Notes under the pieces: model-generated
Told to the model about the DNA's origin: nothing
The model's input: the letters and a program-made list of their open reading frames with translations, nothing else
Databases searched by the model: none
Shown: positions 7,798 through 14,404 of the stretch, piece after piece
Layout: every line of letters starts with the position of its first letter
Position numbering within the stretch: position 1 is the first letter of the stretch
Assembly: GCA_002404395.1 (NCBI GenBank)
Contig: DHJP01000031.1
Location: 1-17,699 of the forward strand
Length of the DNA: 17,699 bases
Direction: 5' to 3'
Source: Clostridiales bacterium UBA4717
GTDB lineage: Bacteria > Bacillota > Clostridia > Oscillospirales > CAG-272
Program-made: the position numbers and the translations under genes

Positions 7798-7815
7798 TTG
7801 TTACGGAATTAACAA
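7798..7815. promoter_or_regulatory. Rex (NADH/NAD+ sensor) operator
   Basis: The 18 bases TTGTTACGGAATTAACAA form an inverted repeat, TTGTTA and TAACAA. The clostridial Rex consensus as I know it is TTGTTAANNNNTTAACAA; 13 of 14 fixed positions match (C instead of A at position 7). The site lies about 45 bases past the predicted transcription start and 55 bases before hydC, where bound repressor could block elongation. Rex releases DNA when NADH rises, which suits control of an NADH-oxidising hydrogenase. No rex gene is in the window. Confidence 0.78.
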
Positions 7816-7869
7816 TGTCGTGCTCTTGCGGATCGTATTATTTAAATTTTTATAAGGAGGTCTGTATTC

Positions 7870-8367
7870 ATGAAAAAGAATCTGACCACGGTTGCTTTTA
7901 CCGGCACCGAGGAGCAGGAGGCAAAGCTCGACGAGCTTATTGCGCGCTATAAGGACACCAACGGTGCACTTATGCCGATCCTCCAGGGAGCTCAGCAAAT
8001 CTACGGCTATCTTCCGATTGAAGTTCAGAAGCACATAGCGCTCGCAATGGATATTTCCCTTGCCGAAGTTTACGGTGTTTCCACTTTCTATTCGCAGTTC
8101 GTACTTAACCCGAAGGGTAAGGTTGCGGTTGCGGTATGTCTCGGGACCGCGTGCTACGTCAAAGGCTCGGGCGCGTTGCTCGACAAGGTAGTTGAAAAAC
8201 TTCATGTCGGCGTCGGCGAGACCAGCTCCGACGGAAAGTACAGCATTGATGCTACGCGTTGCATAGGTGCATGCGGTCTTGCCCCCGTACTTACGGTCAA
8301 TGACGAAGTTTACGGAAGACTCGAACCCAAGGATATCGACGGAATACTCGAAAAGTATACGGTTTAA
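7870..8367 (+). CDS. hydC: HydC / NuoE-like [2Fe-2S] subunit of bifurcating hydrogenase
   Basis: This 165-residue protein is a thioredoxin-like ferredoxin of the NuoE family, the small subunit of NADH-linked [FeFe]-hydrogenases. It passes electrons in the HydB-HydA complex in the cytoplasm. The four cluster cysteines are Cys90 and Cys95 (CLGTAC), then Cys131 and Cys135 (CIGAC), so a complete [2Fe-2S] site is present. The N-terminal helical part with LMPILQGAQQIYGYLP and VYGVSTFYSQF is standard for the family. AAGGAGG at 7854-7860, nine bases before the ATG, is the strongest ribosome site in the window. It is the first gene after the promoter and Rex-like operator. Unusually, six genes separate it from the short ferredoxin gene that precedes hydB and hydA. 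Confidence 0.93.
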   Translation: MKKNLTTVAFTGTEEQEAKLDELIARYKDTNGALMPILQGAQQIYGYLPIEVQKHIALAMDISLAEVYGVSTFYSQFVLNPKGKVAVAVCLGTACYVKGSGALLDKVVEKLHVGVGETSSDGKYSIDATRCIGACGLAPVLTVNDEVYGRLEPKDIDGILEKYTV

Positions 8368-8396
8368 CCAACTCACACAGCCCTTTATTCTTATTG

Positions 8397-8410
8397 ACCG
8401 CAAATGCGGT
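8397..8410 (+). repeat. Intercistronic hairpin ACCGC-AAAT-GCGGT
   Basis: A 5-bp stem with a four-base loop sits in the gap after hydC, three bases ahead of the GGAG that serves the DRTGG gene at 8422. It is one of several small stem-loops in or beside the gene junctions of this operon, each close to a ribosome binding site. The absence of a T-tract argues against termination. A role in setting the relative amounts of HydC and the signalling proteins is inferred. Confidence 0.45.
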
Positions 8411-8421
8411 ATGGAGACGGT

Positions 8422-8769
8422 ATGAAAATTTCCGAAATAGCGCGATTGCTTGATGCCGAAGTGCTTTGTTGCGACTCACTTTGCTCCCGCGAGGTCAATT
8501 CGGCTTGCGGAAGCGATATGATGAGCGACGTGCTCGCATATGTAAAAAATCAAGCGGTACTTCTCACCGGGCTTGTTAATCCGCAGGTCGTCCGCACTGC
8601 CGAAATGATGGATATGTGCTGCATCGTATTTGTACGAAGCAAAAGACCGTCGGAAGAAATGCTCACACTCGCACAGGATGCCGGGATAGTCGTTCTGGCA
8701 ACCGGAATGCGTATGTATGAGGCTTGCGGCAAACTGTGGGAAAACGGGTTGAAACCCGCCGAAGCATAA
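8422..8769 (+). CDS. DRTGG domain protein (copy 1)
   Basis: A 115-residue soluble protein of the DRTGG-domain type, a fold found in the HPr-kinase N-terminal region, in phosphotransacetylases and with CBS domains, where it is thought to bind ligands or mediate contacts. The core is the GSDMMSDVLAY stretch near residues 30-40, a strand such as QAVLLTGLVNPQVVRTAEM, then IVFVRSK and GIVVLATG. GGAG at 8413-8416 sets the ATG at 8422; an in-frame ATG at 8404 lies inside a hairpin and has no ribosome site. The layout matches the 112-residue product of 10553-10891, so the two are likely paralogues. Genes of this type recur beside [FeFe]-hydrogenase operons in clostridia, but their job is not known to me. 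Confidence 0.75.
   Translation: MKISEIARLLDAEVLCCDSLCSREVNSACGSDMMSDVLAYVKNQAVLLTGLVNPQVVRTAEMMDMCCIVFVRSKRPSEEMLTLAQDAGIVVLATGMRMYEACGKLWENGLKPAEA
8745..8758 (+). repeat. Hairpin at the end of DRTGG copy 1
   Basis: CGGGT at 8745-8749 and ACCCG at 8754-8758 pair around a TGAA loop, in the last codons of the gene. An alternative pairing, CCGCC at 8756-8760 with GGCGG at 8779-8783, would cover the region serving as ribosome site for the next gene. The two pairings share bases and cannot form together. Confidence 0.35.
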
Positions 8770-8789
8770 CACATGAAAGGCGGTAGGTC

Positions 8790-9218
8790 ATGAACAATTC
8801 AGAGCCTCTTTCCTTTAGATTCGAAGTGGACGGAAGCGATTTCACTTCTGCGGGTGCCGCCTCGGTCCAGGTCAAGAAGATACTGCGCAAGATCGGGCTT
8901 GATGCCGAAGTCATAAGACGGGTTTCCATCGCTATGTACGAAGCGGAAATAAATATGGTGATACACGCCGGCGGCGGAATCGCACAGGTGTATATCACAC
9001 CCGACAAAATTACCATGGTCATGACCGATACGGGTCCCGGTATTCCCGATATTGAGCTTGCAATGCGCGAGGGCTATTCCACCGCGCCCGACAATATCCG
9101 CTCGCTCGGATTCGGCGCGGGCATGGGACTGCCGAACATGAAACGCTATACCGATGCGCTTCAGATCGAAAGCGAGGTCGGTAAGGGAACCATCATAACA
9201 ATGTCGGTCAACATCTGA
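8790..9218 (+). CDS. RsbW-like GHKL ATPase (serine kinase / anti-sigma type)
   Basis: A 142-residue HATPase_c domain of the RsbW/SpoIIAB type, without a sensor or histidine-phosphotransfer domain. The N box is EAEIN (Glu51, Asn55). The G1 box is DTGPG at 80-84, and the G2 region is GFGAGMGL at 107-114. RsbW-type proteins bind ATP and either phosphorylate an antagonist on serine or sequester a sigma factor. No STAS antagonist, PPM phosphatase or sigma factor lies nearby, so its partner is unknown. It directly precedes a sensory-type hydrogenase, suggesting that its activity is tuned by that protein's redox state (inference). Translation probably starts at 8790 from the AAAGGCGG / GGTAGG region. 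Confidence 0.85.
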   Translation: MNNSEPLSFRFEVDGSDFTSAGAASVQVKKILRKIGLDAEVIRRVSIAMYEAEINMVIHAGGGIAQVYITPDKITMVMTDTGPGIPDIELAMREGYSTAPDNIRSLGFGAGMGLPNMKRYTDALQIESEVGKGTIITMSVNI

Positions 9219-9224
9219 AAAATC

Positions 9225-9239
9225 CCGACAAAGCGTCGG
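9225..9239 (+). repeat. Intercistronic hairpin CCGAC-AAAGC-GTCGG
   Basis: A 5-bp stem with a five-base loop occupies most of the 38-base gap between the RsbW-like gene and the sensory hydrogenase gene, six bases before the GGGAG ribosome site. It has no T-tract. It fits the recurring small stem-loops at gene junctions in this operon. Confidence 0.45.
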
Positions 9240-9256
9240 CTATTGGGAGTTTTGCT

Positions 9257-10525
9257 ATGGCACCGTACAAACACTCGGTTGCCCTTGACAGCGAAAAATG
9301 CAAGGGCTGCATCACCTGTCTGAAGCGTTGCCCCACGGAAGCAATACGGATAAGAGCCGGTCACGCGGTCATTGACCCGAACCGTTGTATTGATTGCGGA
9401 GAATGTATAAAGCTTTGTCCGCACAAAGCCAAGCGTGCGACCAGCGACCGCCTCGGCGATATCCCTTTCGGGATCAAGTATGTTATCGCTCTTCCGCCGC
9501 CGTCGCTGTACGGGCAGTTTGAAAATCTGAACGATGCGGATATTCTGATCCAAGGATTGATAAATCTCGGCTTCAACGAGGTCTACGAGGTCGCCAAAGC
9601 GGCTGAGCTTGTAACCGAATATACTCGTAATTATCTTTTACGCAAAGATGTAAAGAAGCCGGTCGTAAGTTCAGCCTGTCCCGTGGTAACGCGGCTTATC
9701 TCACTGCGTTTTCCTTACCTCTGCGATAACATAGTGCCGCTGTTACCGCCTATGGAGATCGCCGCGATAAAGGCAAAAGCAAAAGCAAAGCGTGAGCACC
9801 CGGAGCTTCGCGACAGCGATATAGTTACCGTATTCATTTCGCCCTGTCCGGCTAAAGTCAGCTACATAAAAAACGATTCCCACAAAAGCAGGATCAACTA
9901 TGTGGTATCGGCAAGCGAGGTTTATTTTGAGCTTCTCGGCGTAATGGGGAAGCCCTGTGAAAATCCTCCGTCCTCCGAATCGGGGATGGTCGGAATGAGT
10001 TGGGCGGTCAGCGGCGGCGAAGCCTCGGCGCTTTTGAACGAGCGATATCTCGCCGCAGACGGGATCGAAAACGTGATACGCGTGCTCGACGAGCTTGAAA
10101 CCGGTAATTTCCCGTTTCTTGATTTCATTGAGCTTAACGCGTGCAGTTCGGGCTGTGTAGGCGGAGTGCTCAATGTCGGCAATCCATATCTGACAAAAGT
10201 TAAAATTCAAAATATCAAACGATATCTTCCGGTCATGCAGAACCGTCCTTCGATCGAGGAAGTAAAAAACATACCCAAGCGTTTTGCTCATACAGAGCTT
10301 GAGTACGCTCCGGTGTCAAGTCTCAACTCGGATCGTAAAACAGCTATGAATCTCATGTTTGAGATCAAAAAGCTGTATGAAAAGCTGCCGGAGTTTGACT
10401 GCGGCGCCTGCGGCTCTCCGACCTGCCGCGCATTTGCCGAGGACGTAGTGCTCGGCAACGCCGAACTTTCGGACTGCGTGATGAAGGATCGTCCAAAAAA
10501 ATCAGACCTTTCGGACAATGCTTGA
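9257..10525 (+). CDS. Sensory-type (group C-like) [FeFe]-hydrogenase
   Basis: A 422-residue protein: two [4Fe-4S] ferredoxin motifs near 15-55, an H-cluster domain to about 330, and a C-terminal Fe-S motif (Cys382, Cys385, Cys390, Cys407; CGACGSPTC). Three H-cluster motifs are recognisable but altered. L1 reads SSACPVV (Ala140, Cys141) instead of TSCCPxW. L2 reads SPCPAKVSY, keeping Cys197 and Lys200 but with Tyr203 where catalytic enzymes have Glu. L3 reads ELNACSSGC with Cys296 and Cys300. The proton-relay cysteine is therefore Ala, as in the sensory enzyme HydS. The protein probably binds an H-cluster, turns over slowly and reports H2 or redox state. It lacks the PAS domain seen in some HsfB-like relatives. 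GGGAG at 9245-9249 serves the ATG. It sits between an RsbW-like ATPase and a DRTGG protein. Confidence 0.88.
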   Translation: MAPYKHSVALDSEKCKGCITCLKRCPTEAIRIRAGHAVIDPNRCIDCGECIKLCPHKAKRATSDRLGDIPFGIKYVIALPPPSLYGQFENLNDADILIQGLINLGFNEVYEVAKAAELVTEYTRNYLLRKDVKKPVVSSACPVVTRLISLRFPYLCDNIVPLLPPMEIAAIKAKAKAKREHPELRDSDIVTVFISPCPAKVSYIKNDSHKSRINYVVSASEVYFELLGVMGKPCENPPSSESGMVGMSWAVSGGEASALLNERYLAADGIENVIRVLDELETGNFPFLDFIELNACSSGCVGGVLNVGNPYLTKVKIQNIKRYLPVMQNRPSIEEVKNIPKRFAHTELEYAPVSSLNSDRKTAMNLMFEIKKLYEKLPEFDCGACGSPTCRAFAEDVVLGNAELSDCVMKDRPKKSDLSDNA

Positions 10526-10540
10526 GCCGGCTTCGCCGGC
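10526..10540 (+). repeat. Intercistronic hairpin GCCGGC-TTC-GCCGGC
   Basis: A 6-bp GC stem with a three-base loop begins right after the stop codon of the sensory hydrogenase and ends where the AAGGA ribosome site of the next gene begins (10541-10545). It fills the whole gap apart from the ribosome site. It strongly resembles the hairpin at 5385-5397, suggesting a dispersed small element. Confidence 0.6.
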
Positions 10541-10552
10541 AAGGATGGCAGT

Positions 10553-10891
10553 ATGTCAGTTACCGTAAAAGAAGCGGCAGAGAAATTGAAGCTTACGCCG
10601 CTCAATCTAGCGGACGGCGGAAAAACCATCGGCGGCGTATATACAGGCGATCTTTTAAGTTGGATCATGGGTCACGCCGAGGAATCCGACGCGCTTATCA
10701 CCATTATGTCAAACATCAACGTGCTTGCCGTAGCTTCGCTCAAGGAACTGTCCTGCGTGGTGATATGCGAAAATGTCATTCCCGACAATGATTTTCTCAA
10801 AACCGCACGGAAAAAGGAAATCAATATTCTGTCATCCCGATCTCCCGCGTATGAAGTGTGCGTTGCGTTTTCGGAGCTGCTCGGAAAATGA
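10553..10891 (+). CDS. DRTGG-like domain protein (copy 2)
   Basis: A 112-residue soluble protein with the same layout as the DRTGG protein at 8422: a TGDLLSWIMGHA stretch near residues 31-42, a strand like DALITIMSNINVLAVASL, then VVICEN and INILSS. The aligned positions support paralogy, though overall identity looks low. AAGGA at 10541-10545 is seven bases before the ATG. Its stop overlaps the PHP gene start as ATGA, so translation of the two is coupled. Its role is unknown; a ligand-binding or adaptor part of the signalling cassette is inferred from position between the sensory hydrogenase and PHP phosphoesterase. Confidence 0.75.
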   Translation: MSVTVKEAAEKLKLTPLNLADGGKTIGGVYTGDLLSWIMGHAEESDALITIMSNINVLAVASLKELSCVVICENVIPDNDFLKTARKKEINILSSRSPAYEVCVAFSELLGK

Positions 10892-11628
10892 ACAGATACT
10901 ACTATGATCTGCATATTCATTCCGCGCTTTCGCCGTGCGCCGACGCTGATATGACGCCGAACAACATCTGCGGCATGGCAGTCCTCAAGGGGCTTAACAT
11001 TATCGCGCTGACCGATCACAATTCCTGCGGAAACTGCGAATCTTTTTTAAAGGTCGCCGCCGCAAACGGACTGATCGGCGTTGCCGGAATGGAGCTTACC
11101 ACGGCGGAGGATATCCACATTGTATGTCTGTTTGAATTTCTCGATGATGCCAAAGCGTTTGAAGCCGAAGTAAATATGTACCGACGGCTTATTGCAAACC
11201 GCGTGGATATATACGGAGAACAACAGTATTTCGATGAAAACGACAGAGTGATCGGAACCGAAGAATATTTTCTTCCGATAGCCACCGAACTTTCGCTTGA
11301 AGAAGCATATGCTGTTGCGACACGCCATTCTGCGCTGGTCTATCCCGCGCATATCGACCGCAGTGCAAACGGTATAGTTTCGATCCTCGGCACTCTGCCG
11401 AACGATCCGTATTTCTCCTGCTATGAGCTGAACGATAGAAGCAAGTCCGAAGCACTTGAGAAAAGCATTCCGGGGCTTGCGAAAAAGAATCTGACAGTCA
11501 GCTCGGACGCACACTACCTTTGGGATATCAATGAAGCCGAAAACTGCTTCGAGCTTGATGATGAACCGTACAGCAGCGCCAAAGTACGCGCCGAGCTGTT
11601 CAGACACCTGAGGGAGGTGCGCACTTGA
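10888..11628 (+). CDS. PHP domain metal-dependent phosphoesterase
   Basis: A 246-residue PHP-fold hydrolase. Metal-binding motifs appear in order: His9 and His11 (DLHIHS), Asp43-His44 (LTDHNS), Glu69 (GMELTT), His77 (DIHIVC), His155 (PAHID), and Asp207-His209 (SDAHY). This is a full trinuclear-type site, so hydrolytic activity on a phosphate ester is likely. The family includes histidinol phosphatase, nucleoside 3',5'-bisphosphate phosphatase and polymerase-linked domains; the substrate cannot be read here. The start at 10888 overlaps the preceding stop (ATGA) and gives a normal N-terminus just before the first motif. In this cassette it could remove phosphate placed by one of the GHKL ATPases, which is inference only. 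Confidence 0.88.
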   Translation: MNRYYYDLHIHSALSPCADADMTPNNICGMAVLKGLNIIALTDHNSCGNCESFLKVAAANGLIGVAGMELTTAEDIHIVCLFEFLDDAKAFEAEVNMYRRLIANRVDIYGEQQYFDENDRVIGTEEYFLPIATELSLEEAYAVATRHSALVYPAHIDRSANGIVSILGTLPNDPYFSCYELNDRSKSEALEKSIPGLAKKNLTVSSDAHYLWDINEAENCFELDDEPYSSAKVRAELFRHLREVRT

Positions 11629-12200
11629 AAGAACTGTCGCTTAATATTCTTGATATTGCTCAGAACTCAATACGCGCAGGAGCAAGTCTCATAAAAATTA
11701 CTCTTGCGGAAGACAACGACACTTTGAAAATAACCATTGAGGACAACGGTTGCGGAATGAGTGAGGAAATGGTGCGCTCGGTAACCGATCCGTTCTGCAC
11801 CACACGCAAGACCCGAAAGGTCGGACTCGGGATCCCCTTTTTTAAGGAGGAGGCCGAGCAAACCGGGGGACGCTTTTTAATAACATCGAAAAGCGAGCGC
11901 GAATACCCCGACAGTCACGGCACGATAACAGAAGCTGAGTTTAACAAAAATCACATTGATTTCACACCGCTCGGAGATATTGTTTCGACCGTCTGCACAC
12001 TCGTGCAGGGACTTGGCAATATCGACCTTTGTTTTTCACACAAAAACACTCATGGAGAGATCAGTCTCGACACACGTGAGCTGCGTGAAATACTCGGAAC
12101 GGAAATACCGCTCAGCGAACCCGAAGTGCTTGACTTTATAAAAGGTTATCTAAATGATAAATATATGAAAATCACAAACGAAAGCGAGGAAAACACATGA
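11625..12200 (+). CDS. GHKL (histidine kinase-like) ATPase with extra C-terminal region
   Basis: A 191-residue protein with a HATPase_c domain in the first about 105 residues. Asn14 (DIAQNS) is the N-box Asn, DNGCG at 40-44 is the G1 box, and KVGLGIPFF at 65-73 is a shortened G2 lid. There is no HisKA/DHp domain or membrane segment. The last about 80 residues (from DFTPLGDIVSTVCTLVQG) are not part of a normal HATPase domain and may be the output or partner-binding part. The TTG start is supported by GGGAGG at 11612-11617, seven bases upstream, and overlaps the PHP stop as TTGA. It differs from the RsbW-like ATPase at 8790, so the cassette has two separate ATPases. Its own stop overlaps the next start as ATGA. 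Confidence 0.82.
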   Translation: MKELSLNILDIAQNSIRAGASLIKITLAEDNDTLKITIEDNGCGMSEEMVRSVTDPFCTTRKTRKVGLGIPFFKEEAEQTGGRFLITSKSEREYPDSHGTITEAEFNKNHIDFTPLGDIVSTVCTLVQGLGNIDLCFSHKNTHGEISLDTRELREILGTEIPLSEPEVLDFIKGYLNDKYMKITNESEENT

Positions 12201-12568
12201 AAACTTTAGCAGAGCTTGCTGCTATCAGGGAAAAGATGAAGGACAAGGTTGCTCTCCGTGAAGGAAGCAACGACATCCGCATCGTAGTTGGCATGGCTAC
12301 CTGCGGCATCGCCGCGGGCGCGCGCCCCGTTCTGAATGCATTTGTTGAAGAAGTTAACCGTCAGGGTCTTTCGGACAAGGTCACGGTACTTCAGACAGGC
12401 TGCATCGGCATTTGCCAATTTGAACCTGTAGTTGAAGTATTCAAGGGCGGCGAAGAAAAGGTTACGTATGTTCACATGACTCCCGAAAAGGCAGTCAAGG
12501 TAATCGAAGAACATATCAAAAACGGAAAAGTCGTTTCCGAATACACACTCAAAGAAACAAATGCGTAA
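12197..12568 (+). CDS. Thioredoxin-like (2Fe-2S) ferredoxin with three cysteines
   Basis: A 123-residue NuoE/HydB-N-terminus-like ferredoxin fold. Cluster positions are Cys36 (MATC), Cys69 and Cys73 (QTGCIGIC). The expected first cysteine, five residues before Cys36, is Val31. Alignment with the HydB N-terminus (CAGTGC) shows this directly. The cluster may be ligated differently or be missing. It probably associates with HydB and HydA in the bifurcating complex, or competes with HydC. It overlaps the preceding gene (ATGA) and lies 21 bases before hydB, with codon use matching the highly expressed hydB and hydA. I recall similar three-cysteine proteins in clostridial hydrogenase operons, so this may be a conserved subfamily. 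Confidence 0.85.
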   Translation: MKTLAELAAIREKMKDKVALREGSNDIRIVVGMATCGIAAGARPVLNAFVEEVNRQGLSDKVTVLQTGCIGICQFEPVVEVFKGGEEKVTYVHMTPEKAVKVIEEHIKNGKVVSEYTLKETNA

Positions 12569-12589
12569 ATTTAACGGAGGAATTAAAAA

Positions 12590-14383
12590 ATGATTCGTTC
12601 TCATGTACTTATCTGTGCCGGTACAGGCTGTACTTCCTCGGGAAGCGCAACCGTGCGCGAGGCACTTGCAAGAGAGCTTGAAGCCAACGGACTGACCGAC
12701 GAGATCAAGATCGTTCAGACCGGATGTTTCGGTCTCTGCGCTCTCGGCCCGGTCATGATCGTCTATCCCGAAGGCACCTTCTACAGCAAGGTGACCGCAG
12801 ACGATATCCCCGAGATCGTAAGCGAGCACCTGCTCAAAGGTCGTGTGGTTGACAGACTCGTATATAACGAGACCGACGGCACTCACACCGAAGAATCGGT
12901 ATCGCTCAGCCAGACCAAGTTCTACAAGAAACAGCACCGTGTTGCGCTTCGCAACTGCGGCGTTATCGACCCTGAAAACATTGACGAATACATCGGTACG
13001 GGCGGATATCAGGCAATCGGCAAGGTGCTTACCGAAATGCAGCCTCAGGATGTAATCGACACTATCCTTGCGAGCGGTCTGCGCGGACGCGGCGGCGGCG
13101 GATTCCCGACCGGCAGAAAGTGGCAGTTTGCCGCAAACCAGGTCAACGACACCAAATATGTCGTATGTAATGCGGACGAGGGCGACCCCGGAGCATTCAT
13201 GGACAGATCGGTGCTTGAAGGCGACCCTCACTCGGTGCTTGAAGCAATGACCATTGCCGGTTATGCCATCGGCGCTCATCAGGGTTACATATACATCAGA
13301 GCAGAATATCCTATCGCAGTTCACCGTCTTGAAATCGCAATCAAGCAGGCGCGTGAATACGGTCTGCTCGGCAAAGATATATTTGGCTCGGGCTTCGACT
13401 TCGATATCGAGCTGAGACTCGGTGCCGGCGCATTCGTGTGCGGTGAAGAGACCGCTCTGCTTACCTCTATCGAAGGCAACCGCGGCGAACCCCGTCCGCG
13501 TCCCCCGTTCCCGGCAGTCAAAGGTCTGTTCGGAAAGCCTACCATCATCAATAACGTTGAAACCTATGCGAACATCTGCCAGATCATCCTGAAAGGTGCC
13601 GATTGGTTTGCAGGCATGGGTACCGAAAAATCAAAAGGTACCAAAGTATTTGCCCTTGGCGGTAAGATCCGTCACACCGGACTTGTCGAGATCCCGATGG
13701 GAACCACCCTGCGCGAGATCATCGAAGACATCGGCGGCGGCGTTCCGAACGGAAAAAAGTTCAAGGCGGCTCAGACCGGCGGTCCTTCCGGCGGATGCAT
13801 CCCGGCATCGCTTATAGATACTCCCATAGACTACGATAACCTTATCGCAATCGGCTCTATGATGGGTTCGGGCGGACTTATAGTCATGGACGAGGACACC
13901 TGCATGGTCGACCTTGCCAAGTTCTTCCTTGAGTTTACCGTCGATGAATCCTGCGGTAAGTGCGCTCCCTGCCGTATCGGTACGCGCCGTCTGCTTGAAG
14001 TTCTCGAAAAGATCACCTCCGGTAAGGGCGAAATGGAAGACATTGACCGTCTTGAAGAGCTTTGCGACTACATCAAGAGCGCATCTCTCTGCGGTCTCGG
14101 TCAGACCGCACCTAACCCCGTACTGTCCACCCTCCGTTACTTCCGCGATGAGTATATTGCCCATGTCAAGGACAAGAAATGTCCGGCAGGCGTTTGCAAA
14201 AAGCTCCTCTCGTATCACATTGATCCGGAAAAATGTAAGGGTTGTACCGCCTGCGCAAGAGTTTGTCCCGCCGGTGCAATCACAGGCAGTGTTAAGCAGC
14301 CTCACTCCATTGATCTTGCAAAGTGCCTGAAGTGCGGCGCTTGTATGGAAAAATGTAAGTTCGGCGCAATTTCCAAGCAGTAA
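12590..14383 (+). CDS. hydB: HydB: NADH/FMN subunit of bifurcating [FeFe]-hydrogenase
   Basis: A 597-residue NuoF-type flavoprotein, the likely site of NADH oxidation and electron bifurcation. From the N-terminus: a thioredoxin-like [2Fe-2S] domain (Cys9, Cys14, Cys46, Cys50); the FMN/NADH-binding glycine loop GRGGGGFPTG at 166-175; GDPGAF and the GEETALLTSIEGNRGEPRPRPPF-type region near 284; an SLBB segment; the NuoF [4Fe-4S] ligands Cys455, Cys458, Cys461 and Cys501; and two C-terminal [4Fe-4S] ferredoxin motifs from about 541. This is the full HydB domain set and length. GGAGG lies just before the ATG. The partners are HydC and HydA; HydA starts 21 bases downstream. Codons look biased for high expression. 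Confidence 0.95.
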   Translation: MIRSHVLICAGTGCTSSGSATVREALARELEANGLTDEIKIVQTGCFGLCALGPVMIVYPEGTFYSKVTADDIPEIVSEHLLKGRVVDRLVYNETDGTHTEESVSLSQTKFYKKQHRVALRNCGVIDPENIDEYIGTGGYQAIGKVLTEMQPQDVIDTILASGLRGRGGGGFPTGRKWQFAANQVNDTKYVVCNADEGDPGAFMDRSVLEGDPHSVLEAMTIAGYAIGAHQGYIYIRAEYPIAVHRLEIAIKQAREYGLLGKDIFGSGFDFDIELRLGAGAFVCGEETALLTSIEGNRGEPRPRPPFPAVKGLFGKPTIINNVETYANICQIILKGADWFAGMGTEKSKGTKVFALGGKIRHTGLVEIPMGTTLREIIEDIGGGVPNGKKFKAAQTGGPSGGCIPASLIDTPIDYDNLIAIGSMMGSGGLIVMDEDTCMVDLAKFFLEFTVDESCGKCAPCRIGTRRLLEVLEKITSGKGEMEDIDRLEELCDYIKSASLCGLGQTAPNPVLSTLRYFRDEYIAHVKDKKCPAGVCKKLLSYHIDPEKCKGCTACARVCPAGAITGSVKQPHSIDLAKCLKCGACMEKCKFGAISKQ

Positions 14384-14404
14384 GAAAGGAGCTTGTTGAT
14401 AAGA

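Noticed and set aside
12206..13324. 372-residue open frame on the minus strand
   Set aside because: It lies opposite the short ferredoxin gene and hydB, whose families are clear. It has no ribosome site, and its length follows from the codon bias of those genes.
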